DNA of 64,000 bases from Litoditis marina (taxonomy: Eukaryota > Nematoda > Chromadorea > Rhabditida > Rhabditidae): the NCBI GenBank assembly GCA_964036275.1, contig OZ038433.1:37233336-37297335 (forward strand), written 5' to 3'. This document shows, one piece after another, positions 46,401-58,200 of the stretch. Numbering within the stretch: the stretch's first letter is position 1; each line of letters starts with the position of its first letter. The translations under genes and the position numbers were made by a program. Under the pieces are notes generated by a model. That model searched no databases. It was not told the origin of the DNA and saw nothing but the letters and a program-made list of their open reading frames with translations.

Positions 46401-48583
46401 TCTAAGAAGAGCTTCCCTTCACCCAACACGCTAGCAACTAACCACGCTATCTCAACAGGAATCTCTTCGAACCTCGGCAAGGTGAGTTGACGAAACAGTG
46501 TTCGTACAAAAGCTGTATATTATTTCGTAATCTTGAAAGTTATAATGTACTTTTTGAGATCTGTGATCACGTGTTGTCTAAGTTCTACTAGCGTTGTGAA
46601 CCCCATCGGTATCCTAACAGTATTTGACTATCAGGTGCTGGTTCTAACGACTGGAAAACCTGAAACTTCATACATTGGTTTGTTGCAACGTTTGTACACC
46701 CCTTACTTTGGAGCTGTGGTGTTTTGTGGACCATGGAATCCTGCTACCAAGAAAGAAAACAGTGAGTTCGATTTTCTCATTCGTTTATGGCTTGTAGTTT
46801 TCGTTTCCATTCGTAAAAACTCTTTGGAATCCTCCATGTTCATGTTTCGTCTGATTACGGCTAGATTGTTGCGCTTACCAAGTTATGGTTCAGCCCCACG
46901 TTATCACAGTTAGTTGAAAATACGTAGATGTTTTCTGTTCTGATTAATATCGACAAGGCTGAGGTTTCTTAATTCTATCACCATCTTATCAATTTTCAAG
47001 ATCCCTTTTCATCTTTTTTCAGTTTCTCTGTCAGAACAAAACACAGCAAAAACTTCCATTCACTTGCGAATCGTTTGCACAACACTAGATAATAATTTTT
47101 CTCCAGAGAGAGCACTGGAACAGATGACTCCGTTCAATTTCATTCATGTAACTGAGCCGAATGAGAAGAACTGTCTCGAGAGTGTGCAGAAGATGCGTCT
47201 ACAGAAGATTGACGGTCAGTAATATATAATTGTCGCCAACGGAAAGGCGGTATGGTACTGTATATCTCAATTTCCGCTGTGTACGGACACATCTCTTCCA
47301 CTCCAAATCTTGTCAGATATGTACTCACGTAACACGGTGGTTAGCGCCCAGCAACGAATCTTTTGCTCGCACGTTCGATTCCAGCTAGAGGCGAAAGTTC
47401 ATAGATTTGGAATCCCTATACTTGTCAGCTTCTCACCGCTCCCACTCATTTCGACAGTGTGCCAATGAAATTTCGACACGTCACCTAGTCTGTTCTAAGC
47501 TACGGCAAGTGTAGTTTCCGCAGGAAAACTGATAATTTGTTAACTTCATTATATATAGGCCTATTTTCCCTGAATATTCAATAAATTACTTTGAACTGTA
47601 ATTTCAGATTACTTGATTGTGTCGGACCGTCAGATATTGAACATTTGGAACACAAAAAAGGAAGAGGATACAAAACAGATAGACACTATGAGCGCAAAGT
47701 GCGTGTCTCGACTCTTTTCTACGACTTTAATACTTTTTTATAGGCCCGTCCCGTTCAATTTCAGTCATGAGTGTTGTTCTCAGTTAGTGTTAGTACACCT
47801 CTCGGATATATTTTATGTTCGATAGGACATTTCCATGCCTTTTTATAAGGTCAATTGGAAAGTGCACGTTCTCATAACTTCGGAAAAACATGGTATAACT
47901 TAAATCGTTTGCAAGAGGCAGTAGGACTCGTTCACACACGTATCTCTCGTAAGTCTCATTCTGCGAACCTAAAATATTACTACTTGCAGAACGGCGAAAA
48001 CTTGGCAGTTAGGTACAAACGAAGAACTTGTTCAACTTGATTTTGACCCCGAAAAGCGGAAGCGGTGAGTTGTGAACCGGAGAAGTTTTAGCCGTACATC
48101 GAGTTAGGATCACCACTCCCACTGAGACTTACACAGTACACATTCAATGTTTGCAATAACTGTTTCCTGATGTGAAATTAATTTCTGTCGGAAACATTTT
48201 GGTACACTCTTTGCAATTTGTTCACATAATCTCAGAATAGTTTTCCTTTCCGACAACATTTAAGTAATTCGAACGTGTTGACCGTTTTGTATTCCTACTG
48301 TAGGAGTCTCAGTGGGAATAAAAAGCGCCGGGAACACAAACTCAGCCGATTAGAAAATAATGTTTGTGGCATGACCGCGCACTGTTGATAAACCTGAAAT
48401 AATTTTAAGAATCAGTCTACTAAAACTTCAAACTTCAAACCCAACCTATATTTTTCACTCGAAGCCGAACTTGTGTGTGTTTGTTTTGTACGAATCTCAG
48501 ACCAACTATGAGAATAAACAAGGGTTATCTTTTCCAGGTTTTGCGACACGGTGATGGACGAATACTATAGACAACTTTTCTGA
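40493..48583 (+). CDS. DUF288 / STELLO-like type II membrane protein
   Basis: Exons: 40493-40680 (start possibly 40550), 40950-41031, 41515-41629, 42141-42263, 42595-42670, 42965-43043, 43418-43524, 43801-43877, 43985-44072, 44331-44465, 44822-44926, 45182-45253, 45404-45720, 46459-46481, 46635-46761, 47107-47214, 47608-47698, then about 47863-47949, 47991-48064 and 48538-48583 (TGA). Exon 1 gives one hydrophobic anchor (YFLVFMMSTLIMLLCLVMV). The family core follows: KWIVITSVNYPTEDVK, WKVVVVGDSKTPADW, NVGYLYAIQKGAEWIYDTDD and RNAHNYLSDF. DTDDDN resembles a metal-binding DXD site of glycosyltransferases. Plant STELLO relatives act in the Golgi; the worm role is unknown. Phase is continuous to 47698, but the next two exons do not join in one frame, so the 3' end is unresolved. 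Introns carry five mobile elements. Confidence 0.8.
41166..41289. mobile_element. TTAA-flanked MITE, intact copy in DUF288 intron 2
   Basis: 124 bp with both TTAA sites and perfect AGAAGGACGATTATGTGG termini. It differs from the copy at 26565-26688 at only a few internal positions. Confidence 0.85.
41913..42100 (+). repeat. tRNA-like SINE family A copy in DUF288 intron
   Basis: Head TATAGTCGTCGCCAACGGAA, box-A-like AGCGCAGTAGTAAGCG and box B GGTTCGATTCC followed by GGCGAGAGACAG. It ends about 40 bp before the acceptor of exon 4. Confidence 0.8.
43179..43289 (-). mobile_element. CACGTGA-TIR MITE in DUF288 intron
   Basis: Minus-strand copy with ends AGTCAATTGAATAGTCACGT and the complement of TTAGTAAATTGCAGTCGCGT. 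Same family as 7033-7152. Confidence 0.65.
45872..46241. mobile_element. 370-bp TIR element (CTCTAGAATTTGGCGG ends) in DUF288 intron
   Basis: Terminal inverted repeats of about 80 bp start CTCTAGAATTTGGCGGC. They contain CTCGCCGGCGACATGGAGGG and end near GCGATTATTTTCAG and its complement. The centre of about 200 bp is AT-rich and non-coding. Confidence 0.8.
47226..47415 (+). repeat. tRNA-like SINE family A copy in DUF288 intron
   Basis: Starts 12 bp after the exon ending at 47214, with TGTCGCCAACGGAAAGGCGG. Box-A-like TAACACGGTGGTTAGCGCC and box-B-like CGTTCGATTCC are diverged. Confidence 0.75.
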
Positions 48584-49269
48584 TCATAGCTACCTTTCGC
48601 AGCGGAAATGTCAAGTGGTTCTGAGATCGTGTTGTTAATAATACTTGTGGAATAAAAACTGTCTTGCGTATACGGAAAGAAAGCCGTACTTTTTAGAAGA
48701 AAAATGCAAACCGAGAAATACTGATGTTTCCAGAGTGTGTAGATCTGTTCATGCATAACGCCTACCATGTACAACAGTGCTGTAATTTCGCTGAAGTGAG
48801 ATCGTTAGTTTATTCCTCTGGGGGGGGGGGGTATTCTTGTTCATCTCAGAGTTGCGTAAACATTGCCATTATTTCATAAATATCCCTGTTTCGAACGCAC
48901 AACAGTCAGTCCCTAGTGTATGATTGGATGAGGTAAATCCATTCACAACGAACGAGAACAACGCAACTATACAACTATACATCTCCAGGGAAAATATACA
49001 GAACGACTTTCATTACGAAGTCAGTGTCTCCCAATTAATTTCTGGATCCGGGTTCAGTTCGCCAGTAACTTATGCCGTTTCTCATTAATTTTCAATTTCG
49101 AGTCACGTGACTCTCGATCTCAGAGTTTCATAACTTTCATCCCTCTATTTCTCTCTGTTTACTCAGAAAAACGTTCAACGCATTTGAAGTTTGTTGTTGC
49201 TTGTTGCTCCCATAGGCAAATTAGTATAGGATTTGTCAAACCGTTGTGGACACCGTATCATCGATTTTG
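48584..49269. other. Gene-free stretch between DUF288 and Srv genes
   Basis: It contains a G run near 48821-48831. No exon is supported on either strand. Confidence 0.4.
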
Positions 49270-49420
49270 TGAGGGGCGGGGTTTGGCGAGGGGCTAGTCA
49301 GTCTGCGTATCATTGATCTACACACTCTCTCGTCTGCTGGCAAGTTATCCCGACCGCTCGCCCCGCATCGCAATTGAACCCTCTGCTGTCTTTATGGGGA
49401 AAATGGCAACTATAAGAATA
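49270..49420 (+). repeat. Repeat arm flanking the first Srv gene (left)
   Basis: Contains GTTTGGCGAGGGGC, TTGATCTACACACTCTCTCG and TCTGCTGGCAAG. The reverse complement of 50450-50595 carries the same order of motifs, so the two form an inverted pair about 1.2 kb apart around exon 1. Confidence 0.65.
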
Positions 49421-49563
49421 GTTCGTCATTTCACCTATACAGTCTGCACGCACAATGTTTTTTTTCGTTTCTCAATGACTGTTTCTTGGCGACCGACCTA
49501 GCAGTCCGATATATTGTCTTTTATATGTACTTGTTCATCACTAATCGTCCTTTCCTTCCCCAG

Positions 49564-52500
49564 ATGCCTTGTCCCCTCAACCTCACCATCGAGCCACCGC
49601 CTCCCTCCCTGCCAATATCTCAGATCATACTCATGGTATACTCATGGATTTCTTTTTTTCTCTATGCGTTTCTCATTGGAATCATCATATTTCGATCGAA
49701 AAAACATCCTATTCTGAATTCATCTTTTTTCACCGTCGTCAAATGCAATGTTAGTACCAAACAAATATTATGTATAGAGCACAATTAACTACAGGAACTA
49801 TGATCTTACAACATCACGTTTGTTCTCATTAGTGGGAACAGCAACGCGGTTGCAGTTGAGAGAAGCATACATTTTGTTCCCCACGTCAATAACACTACAC
49901 ACTGAAGGCTCGAAAATTCGAATAGAACATTTTCACCAACGATTGGGCATTTTTGTAACTTTTTTGAACATTATTTTATGGCAAAGAGAGTGAAGAGTCA
50001 AATAACAAAACTTTACAAGCTTTGAAAAACTTCTACAGAGTGAAAATGAGACCTAACATTTCACCGTCACACTGTATAGTGTTACGGATTCGTGGACAAT
50101 GTCCCCAAATTAGTATAACATCAACAACCAGGTTTTTGTTGAGTAAGATGATGGTGAACATGTTTATTTATATTACTGAACAGAGAAAAGGTGAGCAAAA
50201 TGAAGTGGGTAGAAAAATATTGGCGAACAAATATTGGCGAACGAAAAATATTGGTTGAACTAGAGAGGAGAGGAAGGGATGTCAATCCAGGTACACCGGG
50301 GTTCCTATCAAACTAACCATATACGCATATTCTGCTGATTATACGTGTGAGGTCTATCAATCTGTTATGGCTCAACATATCAGTCTAGTGCGCACCGACT
50401 AGTATGGAATGAAAGTATAACATAAATTTTAGGGTAATCGCAGGTATAGTCTTTATTTTAACCACAAAGACTTTGAAAGGCTCAATCGATTGTGCAGTAT
50501 GAAGCGAGCGGTCTTGTTTATTTGCCAGCAGATGAGAGAGTGTGTAGATCAAATATACGCAGGTGAGCTGGCCGCTCGCCAAACCCATCCCCTACCAAAC
50601 CTTGAAAACTTGGAGATACTTATATTTGCTCCATCATTTCGTCTTTTCCTAATTCTTCCAGGCTATTGGTGACTTTGTCATGTTTTTCCACATGGAGTTG
50701 ATGCGCATTCGAAAATATCGTCTCCTGTCTATTTTCAACAGTGGCATGCCAACAGCCTATTTGAATTATTCATTCTTTTCTCTACATTCTCTTCCAGTAG
50801 TCATGTATCTGGGATTCATTCTGCCAGCAGTCAATCGGTTCACAGCCTTTTCGGTTCCACTTAACTATGAGACGGTATTCTGTTAGTCTATTGCATAGTC
50901 ACTTGAAACATGTTAAACACAGCACAACTCAGAAACGTGCAATAACAAAGTACAGGATGCCTCATTAGAATGCTAACTTCACGTCACTATTCAATTGACT
51001 CCCAGTATAAACGTTTTCGTATCGGTTAGGGGCTGTTATGACTGGTCCGGCCACGTTTCAGTCGGAAAAAGACTTGTGATGTATTTTTATATTGTTTAAG
51101 CTCGTCTTTTTCTGTAAATACAAATAAATAACTAGCACTCGTACCGCTCAGAGTTGTGAGGGAACTCAAAAAAGGTGGCCGTTCGATTAAGTACTTCTCA
51201 TTATTGACATGTTCACGCGATATTTAAACTCGAAGAAGTTCAACAAAGATCAACAAGCGAATTAGATTTAACTATACTGTCTCTGTTCTCTCACAAATCA
51301 ACTTTCTCCTCTAAAAAATAGGGTCCCCAGGTGTATTCTAGGTGCCCACCTCCAGACTGTATTCTCATCGTATTTTTCTATATTTTCAGATGTGGAGCAA
51401 GAAATTAGTTAGATACATAACGTTGGCTAGTTGGATATGTGCTATTCTTTTGACTCTGCCGGGCTACGGATTTCCAGGAAACAGTGTTGTAGCTTGTGTG
51501 CTGCCAAATGGTTTTTTGCAGTTATTCTCCATAAAAACAAATACTGTGAGTTAAGTTGAATTTTCACATGAAGCAGGATAGATAAAAGCCAACTGAAAAT
51601 CATCTGGAACCCCAAAATTGTCGTGAACTTTAGATTTGACGCGAAACTAAAAATTAAACTGAGATCAACAGGCGAAGAAGATTTAACTATACCGTCTTTC
51701 TACCTAGGCATACGTAGGTTACATCCCAGAAATATTGACCAACCGTAAATAATTTGTTTCACATATTTATCCCCCCCCCCCCCCCTACAATATTAAACTC
51801 AAAATTTTCCGCGTTTGGTATGTCCGGGTTTTTTTTTGGAATTACTTCATGCTCTGACCTTACCCATTGTACCTTCACTAGAAAAAACATTAAATGTTCA
51901 TCAGAAATCTTTTTACGGTGTACTGTAGAAGATTATCGATTGCTGAAACAAATGTGTAACTCTTCTTCGCTTTTCCAGTACGGCAGTTTCTTGTGGATTT
52001 GTGTGACGAGCTCCGTTGTGGTAATTTGTGTCACCCTCTATACTCTGGCTCTTCTACGCGCCAAACAGTACAGATTGATACATACCACCGTGAGTGTATT
52101 AATGATGAAACAAAGTACATTCGCGAAGGTATAAAACGGTATGAAGTGGAATAATGTATAAGAAAAACTCATGAATAACTACAGACCCTGGGAGACGCAA
52201 TCCGCTTGAGAGCATTGCACAAGCTGCGTATACTTAGACAGAACCTGAGGAGTTGGAGGAGGACATGAGGGGCGTGGCTTATAGGCGCAGGCGTGGCTCG
52301 AAGCATCAATACCACGCGCCAGTTTTTGAGTCTTCGATCCGGCAGAACTGCGGTTTTGAGTGGATAAAATTGAATTTCAAATGGAAACAATCGAAATTAG
52401 ATCTAAATGCCTCTTTTTATGTTGAAAGATAAAAAAAATTCGTTTTTAGATAGGGGTACTTAGTCCGACGTTCGTTACCGCAAGACCGAACCCGATTTTC

Positions 52501-53631
52501 CACAGCCAAGTACCATGATAATTGTCATAGGACGGAATACGAAACACACCCCGCTCGTGTGTAGTTCATTGTACTTTTTTCTTTACATGTTTACAGTTCC
52601 ATTGAGTTTTAGGTTACCTATCGGCTACCTGTGAGGTAACGAGAAAAAAGGTGTACCACAAGCCGGTTATGTTACCTGTGGGTAATGTTCACCAACTAAG
52701 TAAGAATAATGCTGATGAGGAATTTGATCTAACGTTAGTAGATAACCAAGTTGGTTACTTTGGTTAATTGGTTAAGTTTAGGCTTATGCCTAGACCCGAG
52801 ATCGGTTAGTGAATATGTTACCGAACTGGCAGATACAACTCTTACCAGATAACTAAGTGGTTACTTCGGTTATCTGGTTTGCTCTTGGATCATTATCTAG
52901 TTTGCACCGGGCAGTCTGCCGGCAGACTGCCGGCAGGCGGCCGGGCTCCTGACAAATATCATTATCTAATTTGCACCCGGCAGCCTGCCGGCAGCCCGCC
53001 GGCGGGCTGCCGGAAAGCTGCCGGGCTCCTTAATTGCCGGCAGCCCGCCGGCAGACTGCCGGCAGGCTGCCGGGCTCCTTAATTGCCGGCAGCCTGCGCT
53101 TTGAGTCGTGTGGTTCAATTGTAGAGCTTTTTTTATGTTTTCAGGTGCGACATGCCATGGAAAAAAAGCTGCTCATCTGCTCTATTCTCACTTTCCTCCC
53201 GCTGCTTTTCGAGTGTTTTCGAGCAGGTGTGCAGTTGTATGCAATCCTGAGCGGAGATGTCAACCTAGCAATATTCAGCGCTCGAGTCTGGTGAGAAACT
53301 TCATAAGATAAAGTTTAATTGCATATCATTCAAATTTAGCCTAATTTGCGCGTCTATTCCACATCAGTTGAAATATATCAGTAGTTGGGAGAGAATTGCC
53401 TAGTTCTCGGTATCATCAGCATCTTCAGTACATCACGCGATGAACAGCAAAGCGACAATCATTTTCCATAATCTCTTTTTCAGGTATTTTTCGGCGGAAG
53501 GAATGTCTAGCGCCCAGTTCTGGACCATAATACTTGTATCTCCCCCCATTCGGAGTATAATGTTGCACACACTGGTGGCGAGAAAAGATAATCCCTCAGC
53601 GGTTATACAACTTGTAAATACCAACAAATAG
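49564..53631 (+). CDS. Srv-type serpentine chemoreceptor, apparently intact
   Basis: Seven-transmembrane receptor of the nematode Srg superfamily, probably Srv, expected in chemosensory neurons. Six phase-consistent exons: 49564-49749, 50662-50874, 51390-51545, 51979-52089, 53145-53290 and 53484-53631 (TAG), about 319 aa. The ATG directly follows CTTCCCCAG, a likely spliced-leader acceptor. Exon 1 has the proline-rich start and TM1. Exon 2 has TM2-3 and the family motif PAVNRFTAFSVPLNYE. Exon 3 starts MWSKKLVRYITLASWICAIL (TM4). Exon 4 has TM5, exon 5 TM6 (MEKKLLICSILTFLPL) and exon 6 TM7 and a short tail. Introns contain a MITE and a CCGGCAG-rich repeat. Confidence 0.8.
50450..50595 (-). repeat. 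Repeat arm flanking the first Srv gene (right)
   Basis: Inverted partner of 49270-49420, with GCCAGCAGATGAGAGAGTGT, GTAGATCAA and GCCGCTCGCCAAACCC. It lies in intron 1. Confidence 0.65.
50884..51000 (+). mobile_element. CACGTGA-type MITE in Srv intron 2
   Basis: About 117 bp starting TAGTCTATTGCATAGTCACT and ending CTATTCAATTGACT, beginning 10 bp after exon 2. Same family as 7033-7152. Confidence 0.65.
52890..53097. repeat. GCCGGCAG palindromic tandem repeat in Srv intron 4
   Basis: Three related blocks built from CTGCCGGCAG/CCCGCCGGCGGG palindromes, each closed by GCCGGGCTCCT and two of them preceded by CATTATCTA. Strikingly GC-rich in an AT-rich intron; it ends about 45 bp before the next exon. 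Confidence 0.8.
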
Positions 53632-54059
53632 TTACATCTTCATTATTTCCACTTTACCACTTGTGTAGCGTTCCAGTGTCGTCCCAATGTATCCTCAATC
53701 AATCACGTTTCAGCTGAAATGTAACTTACCCGGTTGTGAGTCGTTGATGTGATCTACTGCTCAAATATTTTTCTCCAGAAAGGGACCAGCATTTTTGTAT
53801 TTGTTTGGTCGGACACTTTTTGCTCTAGATTGAAAGAAATTGTTTATTGGAATTAATGAAACCCTATTACTTTAATGTGACACTGTACCAGTACAATAAC
53901 CATGCGTCACTAAGTATCGATTGTGTCTTAGAATTTTCTGCTCATCATTCTCACTTTTTGCGACTCATTCAATTATCATAGCTCATTGTCAAGCAACATC
54001 TGTACCGTTGATTAGTGGCTCAATATCAAGTTTTCTCTCTACTCTAGTCTGAGCTGGTC
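53632..54059. other. Gene-free stretch after the first Srv gene
   Basis: Probable 3' UTR and AT-rich sequence. No exon is supported. Confidence 0.4.
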
Positions 54060-54440
54060 GGTAGTGGAGGAGTCTCTCCGTTTCCCTGTTTCCACCATCC
54101 TAACACTACGTGTTTCATTCAGGTATCCAGTCTACAAGTCGACTGAGACGACGATGAGGAAGAAAACCCGGGCCACGCGCGACTGGGAATCGCTGGTCCG
54201 TATTCCCAACAGGAATATGTGTACACAAGCATTTCTCTTCTCTCCTCCAACAAGTTTCTCGCATGTCACTGTATCAATGCCAACAGAGCATTCGATAGTC
54301 CACCATGAACACTTCTATGAAGGAAAGAAATCAAGACCTTACAAGAAACTGCTGCTACAAAGATCTGCGACGTGTATGATGAATACCGCCTCGTAGCGAA
54401 GCGACGTGAATAAATAAATATGAATATGAATATGAAGGTG
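54060..54440 (+). mobile_element. Probable 3' end of a non-LTR retroelement
   Basis: A short frame ending YDEYRLVAKRRE with stop at 54406-54408 is followed by AATAAATAAATATGAATATG, a tandem ATGAAT tail. This layout resembles the 3' end of a 5'-truncated LINE. No RT motif is left, so the class is uncertain. Confidence 0.4.
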
Positions 54441-55227
54441 CCGAAACGGTGTTACTTCAAAATTATTCAGTAATTAACTTTTATAGATAGTATCCACTGT
54501 TCATAGTTAATTTATTCATTCATGTAATAGACTTATTCTAGTAAACTTTATTTTTTACCATAATTATGTCTTTTTAGTTACCGTACTTCATAATTTTGTA
54601 CTTTGATTGAAAATGTGTTAGCACATCCATAGATTGGAATATCCGTATATTTTTCCTCTCTCGTTTTCCCAAATTGTTGAAAATAAGTTGTATATGAAAT
54701 GTTTTCTCTGTCCTAATTCTCAAAAATCAGAATAGGCGAATCGAAAGAGATATACAATTTGTCATAAATGTAAAACAGAATGTCATATTATGTCTTTTGT
54801 GCCTCTCCACTTTGAAGGAAGCTCACAGGCTATTGGCCCGTTATCTAATGAGAGCAACGTGTCCTATTCCAAATATTGGATTCGCCTCATTGCCCTTTTC
54901 CAACTGAATTGTTAGACGAATTGCTCATGGGAATTGTACGGATGTTTGTGTAGCATTAATGAGCTGATGAGGGGGAAGAGTTCCGTTTATCACTATTTTC
55001 ATAATAATATTTCAAATATCTATGATGAAACTCATTCCTATGGCTCAATGTTGACGCTTATCTGAGCCTCATGCAGTACTACACGAGTGTCAAGTGAACA
55101 GCTTATGTTGTTCTCAGGAAAACGTGTACTGAGTACATGCACGTGTTTTTGAACAAGTTCTATGAACTTTCATTGTTTTCAGTTTGTGTACACCTTATTC
55201 ATTGTGATATGACAGTATGTTTCAGAT
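54441..55227. other. Gene-free stretch upstream of the Sre gene
   Basis: AT-rich, no supported exon. It would hold the promoter of the Sre gene. Confidence 0.4.
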
Positions 55228-58200
55228 ATGGCAGCCAACTTAGATCTTGCGAACTATATATGTTTCTCTATCGAACAGGCGATGAATATTCTCTTCGTAC
55301 CGTTCTTTCTGAGCCTGGTATACCTACTCTACAAACAGAAACAATTCCACATTAACTTCCGGTAGGCTCATGTTATCACGCCGTACCAACCCGAGTGGTC
55401 AAGTGGTTAGCGTTCGATTGTCGCTCCACAGACCTGGGTTCGATCCCCGCTCGCCGCGGTATCGCTCCACCCAGTCTACGGATTCTTTTTCTGTTTATAT
55501 TCATACTGTACAATTGCAAGTGAATCACAATAGATGATCACGCAATCACAGTAGAGGTAACAAAAATGAATCAAATAGGCCAGACACAAATTTATAAATT
55601 TATTTATACTCCTGGCGAACAAGTTTCGTTTTCTGCCTTCCATTTCTACATAAGTTTTCAGCATGATGTTAGCTCTTCTTGCTACCGCTCATTTTCTCAC
55701 CGACCTATATCGTCTCATCACTGTAACACTGACTGTCTTTGGTACTGGTACCTTCAGCCCCGATTTCATGGTAAATGTTGTCTAGACTATATATTTTGTG
55801 TTGTTTCAAAGAAGGGAATTATGAGAGGCTCGAAAACCAGGAACATTGACGGCAATCCTCTGCTAATGGCCCGCTACAAAAAGAAAAGAGCGTGGAGTAT
55901 GATGAGACTGCAGTCAGTATTAGACAGTCTGAATATATTGAGATTCGGCTAGCAAAAACCTCGAACCTATCTTGTATCTGGTCTAGGATTGTAGTGCTAC
56001 CAGTTCGTATGAAAATGTGATAGGAAGGACATAATGAAACAAAAAAAAAGAAATGCATATTGACCTCATTTGGTATGTTTGTAGTTCGATCCTTCTGCTT
56101 TTCAGTGTCAGGTCGCAGTCTCTACCACGCGTGCAGGTACAGCCTGTACTAGTCAAACACTGTTTTTTTTTGTTCAGATCGTTTTGAAGAATCTGAGAAA
56201 CTTTGCGGGATTCTCACATATGATTGGCTGGGTCTGTTTCGTACTTGAAAGAGTCGTTGCCTCAACGATCACGTCATACTATGTCAAGGCGAGCGAGTCC
56301 TGTAAACTGTCCCTGCTACTCATTCTAACCACGGTGATTTTCATTTTCCATGTAACTTTGAGGCTTGAAGTCATGTAACTTTGAGAATTGAAGGCTCAAA
56401 TCTCTCTTCGGGATCGAACCTGCGAGCGAAAGTTTTGTAGGTGGGACCTAACCACTATAGATATACAGTACTCTCCTGCTTTTCCGTTGGCGACGACTAT
56501 AATTACTTTCCAAACGTATCACCACTGTTCGAAAAGGCTTGTCGCCAACGTGTTCAACGTAATGTCATTTTTGCGAAAAGTGCAATTACCTATTCACGTT
56601 CTGCTGCTACTTTTTCTACGCTGCAACTAAGTAAGACATATTTCGACCTCAAAAGCAAATAACGTGGAGTCTCCCATTGACATCTTATGTAGTATTAAAT
56701 TAATTTAAAATGCTGCTCTTTGATTATTGGAGTAAAACATACCAACTCATTGGATTTCTTTCAGATAGCCCTTTCTTTACTACTTACCGCAGTACAACAT
56801 CTGAAGCTGCGTGAGTTCTCTTACGTTACAACAAAGTTATTTAATTTGATATCAGTTCTAAAGCCTTCCCCAAATTCACAAATAACTCTCGCAAACCCGA
56901 TGAAAACCGAAAGTTGTTGATGTTTTCCTAGTGTGCTGTGAGCTAAAAAAGTTGATACTTTCGATTCCTGCTTTGAGGTCAACCTGTGAACTGGTCCATT
57001 TCCATGCTTTGAATTTGAATTAGTATTGGACGTAACAGACAAACTATCGAAAACACATCACATGCCTCACGTTTGTCATGTGTATCGTGCGCATCACGGC
57101 ACTGTTCAATGTACCACAAGTGGTGTTGGTTCGATCGAACTAAGCTGATGTATCGCGGTACCCTGACCCCATACTGTATCACTTGGATGTAGTGCATGTG
57201 GTACTGGACGGGCCCTGGCTTTCTAATTGCGCATCAGTTTATCAACTGGTACTCTTCGAGATTTGACCCACTTTGGTGGCGGTCTCGCTCTTTTTTCGCG
57301 ACTGGAACTTAAAGAAGGCTTCTGATCAACTTTAGGTATTAAGAAAAACGTTTTATATGAAAATGGAGAAAATTTAGTGATTTACCAAAAAATTGAAAAA
57401 TTGTTCACGGAAATGCGAGATTTCAAAAACGATTAGGTACATTTTCTCAAAAATGGCTGGACCATTTTTTTCAGTTTTGATGGAGAGAGGTAGAGGAGAA
57501 AAAGTTGTATAACATATTAAGAACGTTTTCAATTTGTCTGAAATATTGTAAAGCTATTGGAAATAGCGGTTCGCAGAAACAACTTCCGGCGGCGACGGCT
57601 AGGGCGACGGCTGCATTGACCGATTCCTGATCTTTTCCGAGAGATGGCTGGATGAATTCTCTCCAAATTTTCTGTGTCTACTTAGCTGGTGGATACGTTG
57701 TCTCGGACAGACTTTCATGTTGATATCTCTATATACAATGTTTTTTCTCATTAGGGGTTTACGGAAGTGTTTTGTTCTAAAAACTGCATATTGTGATGTT
57801 CATTACGTCTTAAAAGATGTAGTAACTGCGGTAGTTATGTTAAAATGTCACAAATGTGCTAATAGGCATAAAAGCCAAATCTCTGCATTAGGCGGGATTC
57901 GAACCCTCGGTGCCTCATTAGAACAGCGGTTGGCCATGCAGGCACAGTGGTCCAGCGACCTCAATGCGACACGTGTCGCCTGTCTACTGGAAAGTGTGAT
58001 TTAAGTTTTCGGGGGGAACATTTGAATTCGCTCACAAATACCAAATTAACGTCAAACTTACCACTTATCTATTCGTTTCGAACTGTTGATAATGTTCAAC
58101 AGGTATTGACAATATCGTTTCATATTAATTTCCCTTGGAAATATAGAAAAAGAGATTACTTAGTATAAAAAACGAATGCAAAGAGAGAGTAGATGAGTTT

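Noticed and set aside
52879..53082. 67-codon frame with repeated CRQPAGRLPAG peptides as a repeat protein
   Set aside because: Frame comes from the GCCGGCAG array in an intron; no start or splice context.
56441..56662. Open frame after the SINE fragment in Sre intron 3 as a receptor exon
   Set aside because: No acceptor at its start and no Sre character. The exon at 56765-56810 joins exons 3 and 5 in phase and completes TM4.
57880..57972. Functional tRNA on the minus strand
   Set aside because: Acceptor and T-arm pair in part, but no proper anticodon stem forms.
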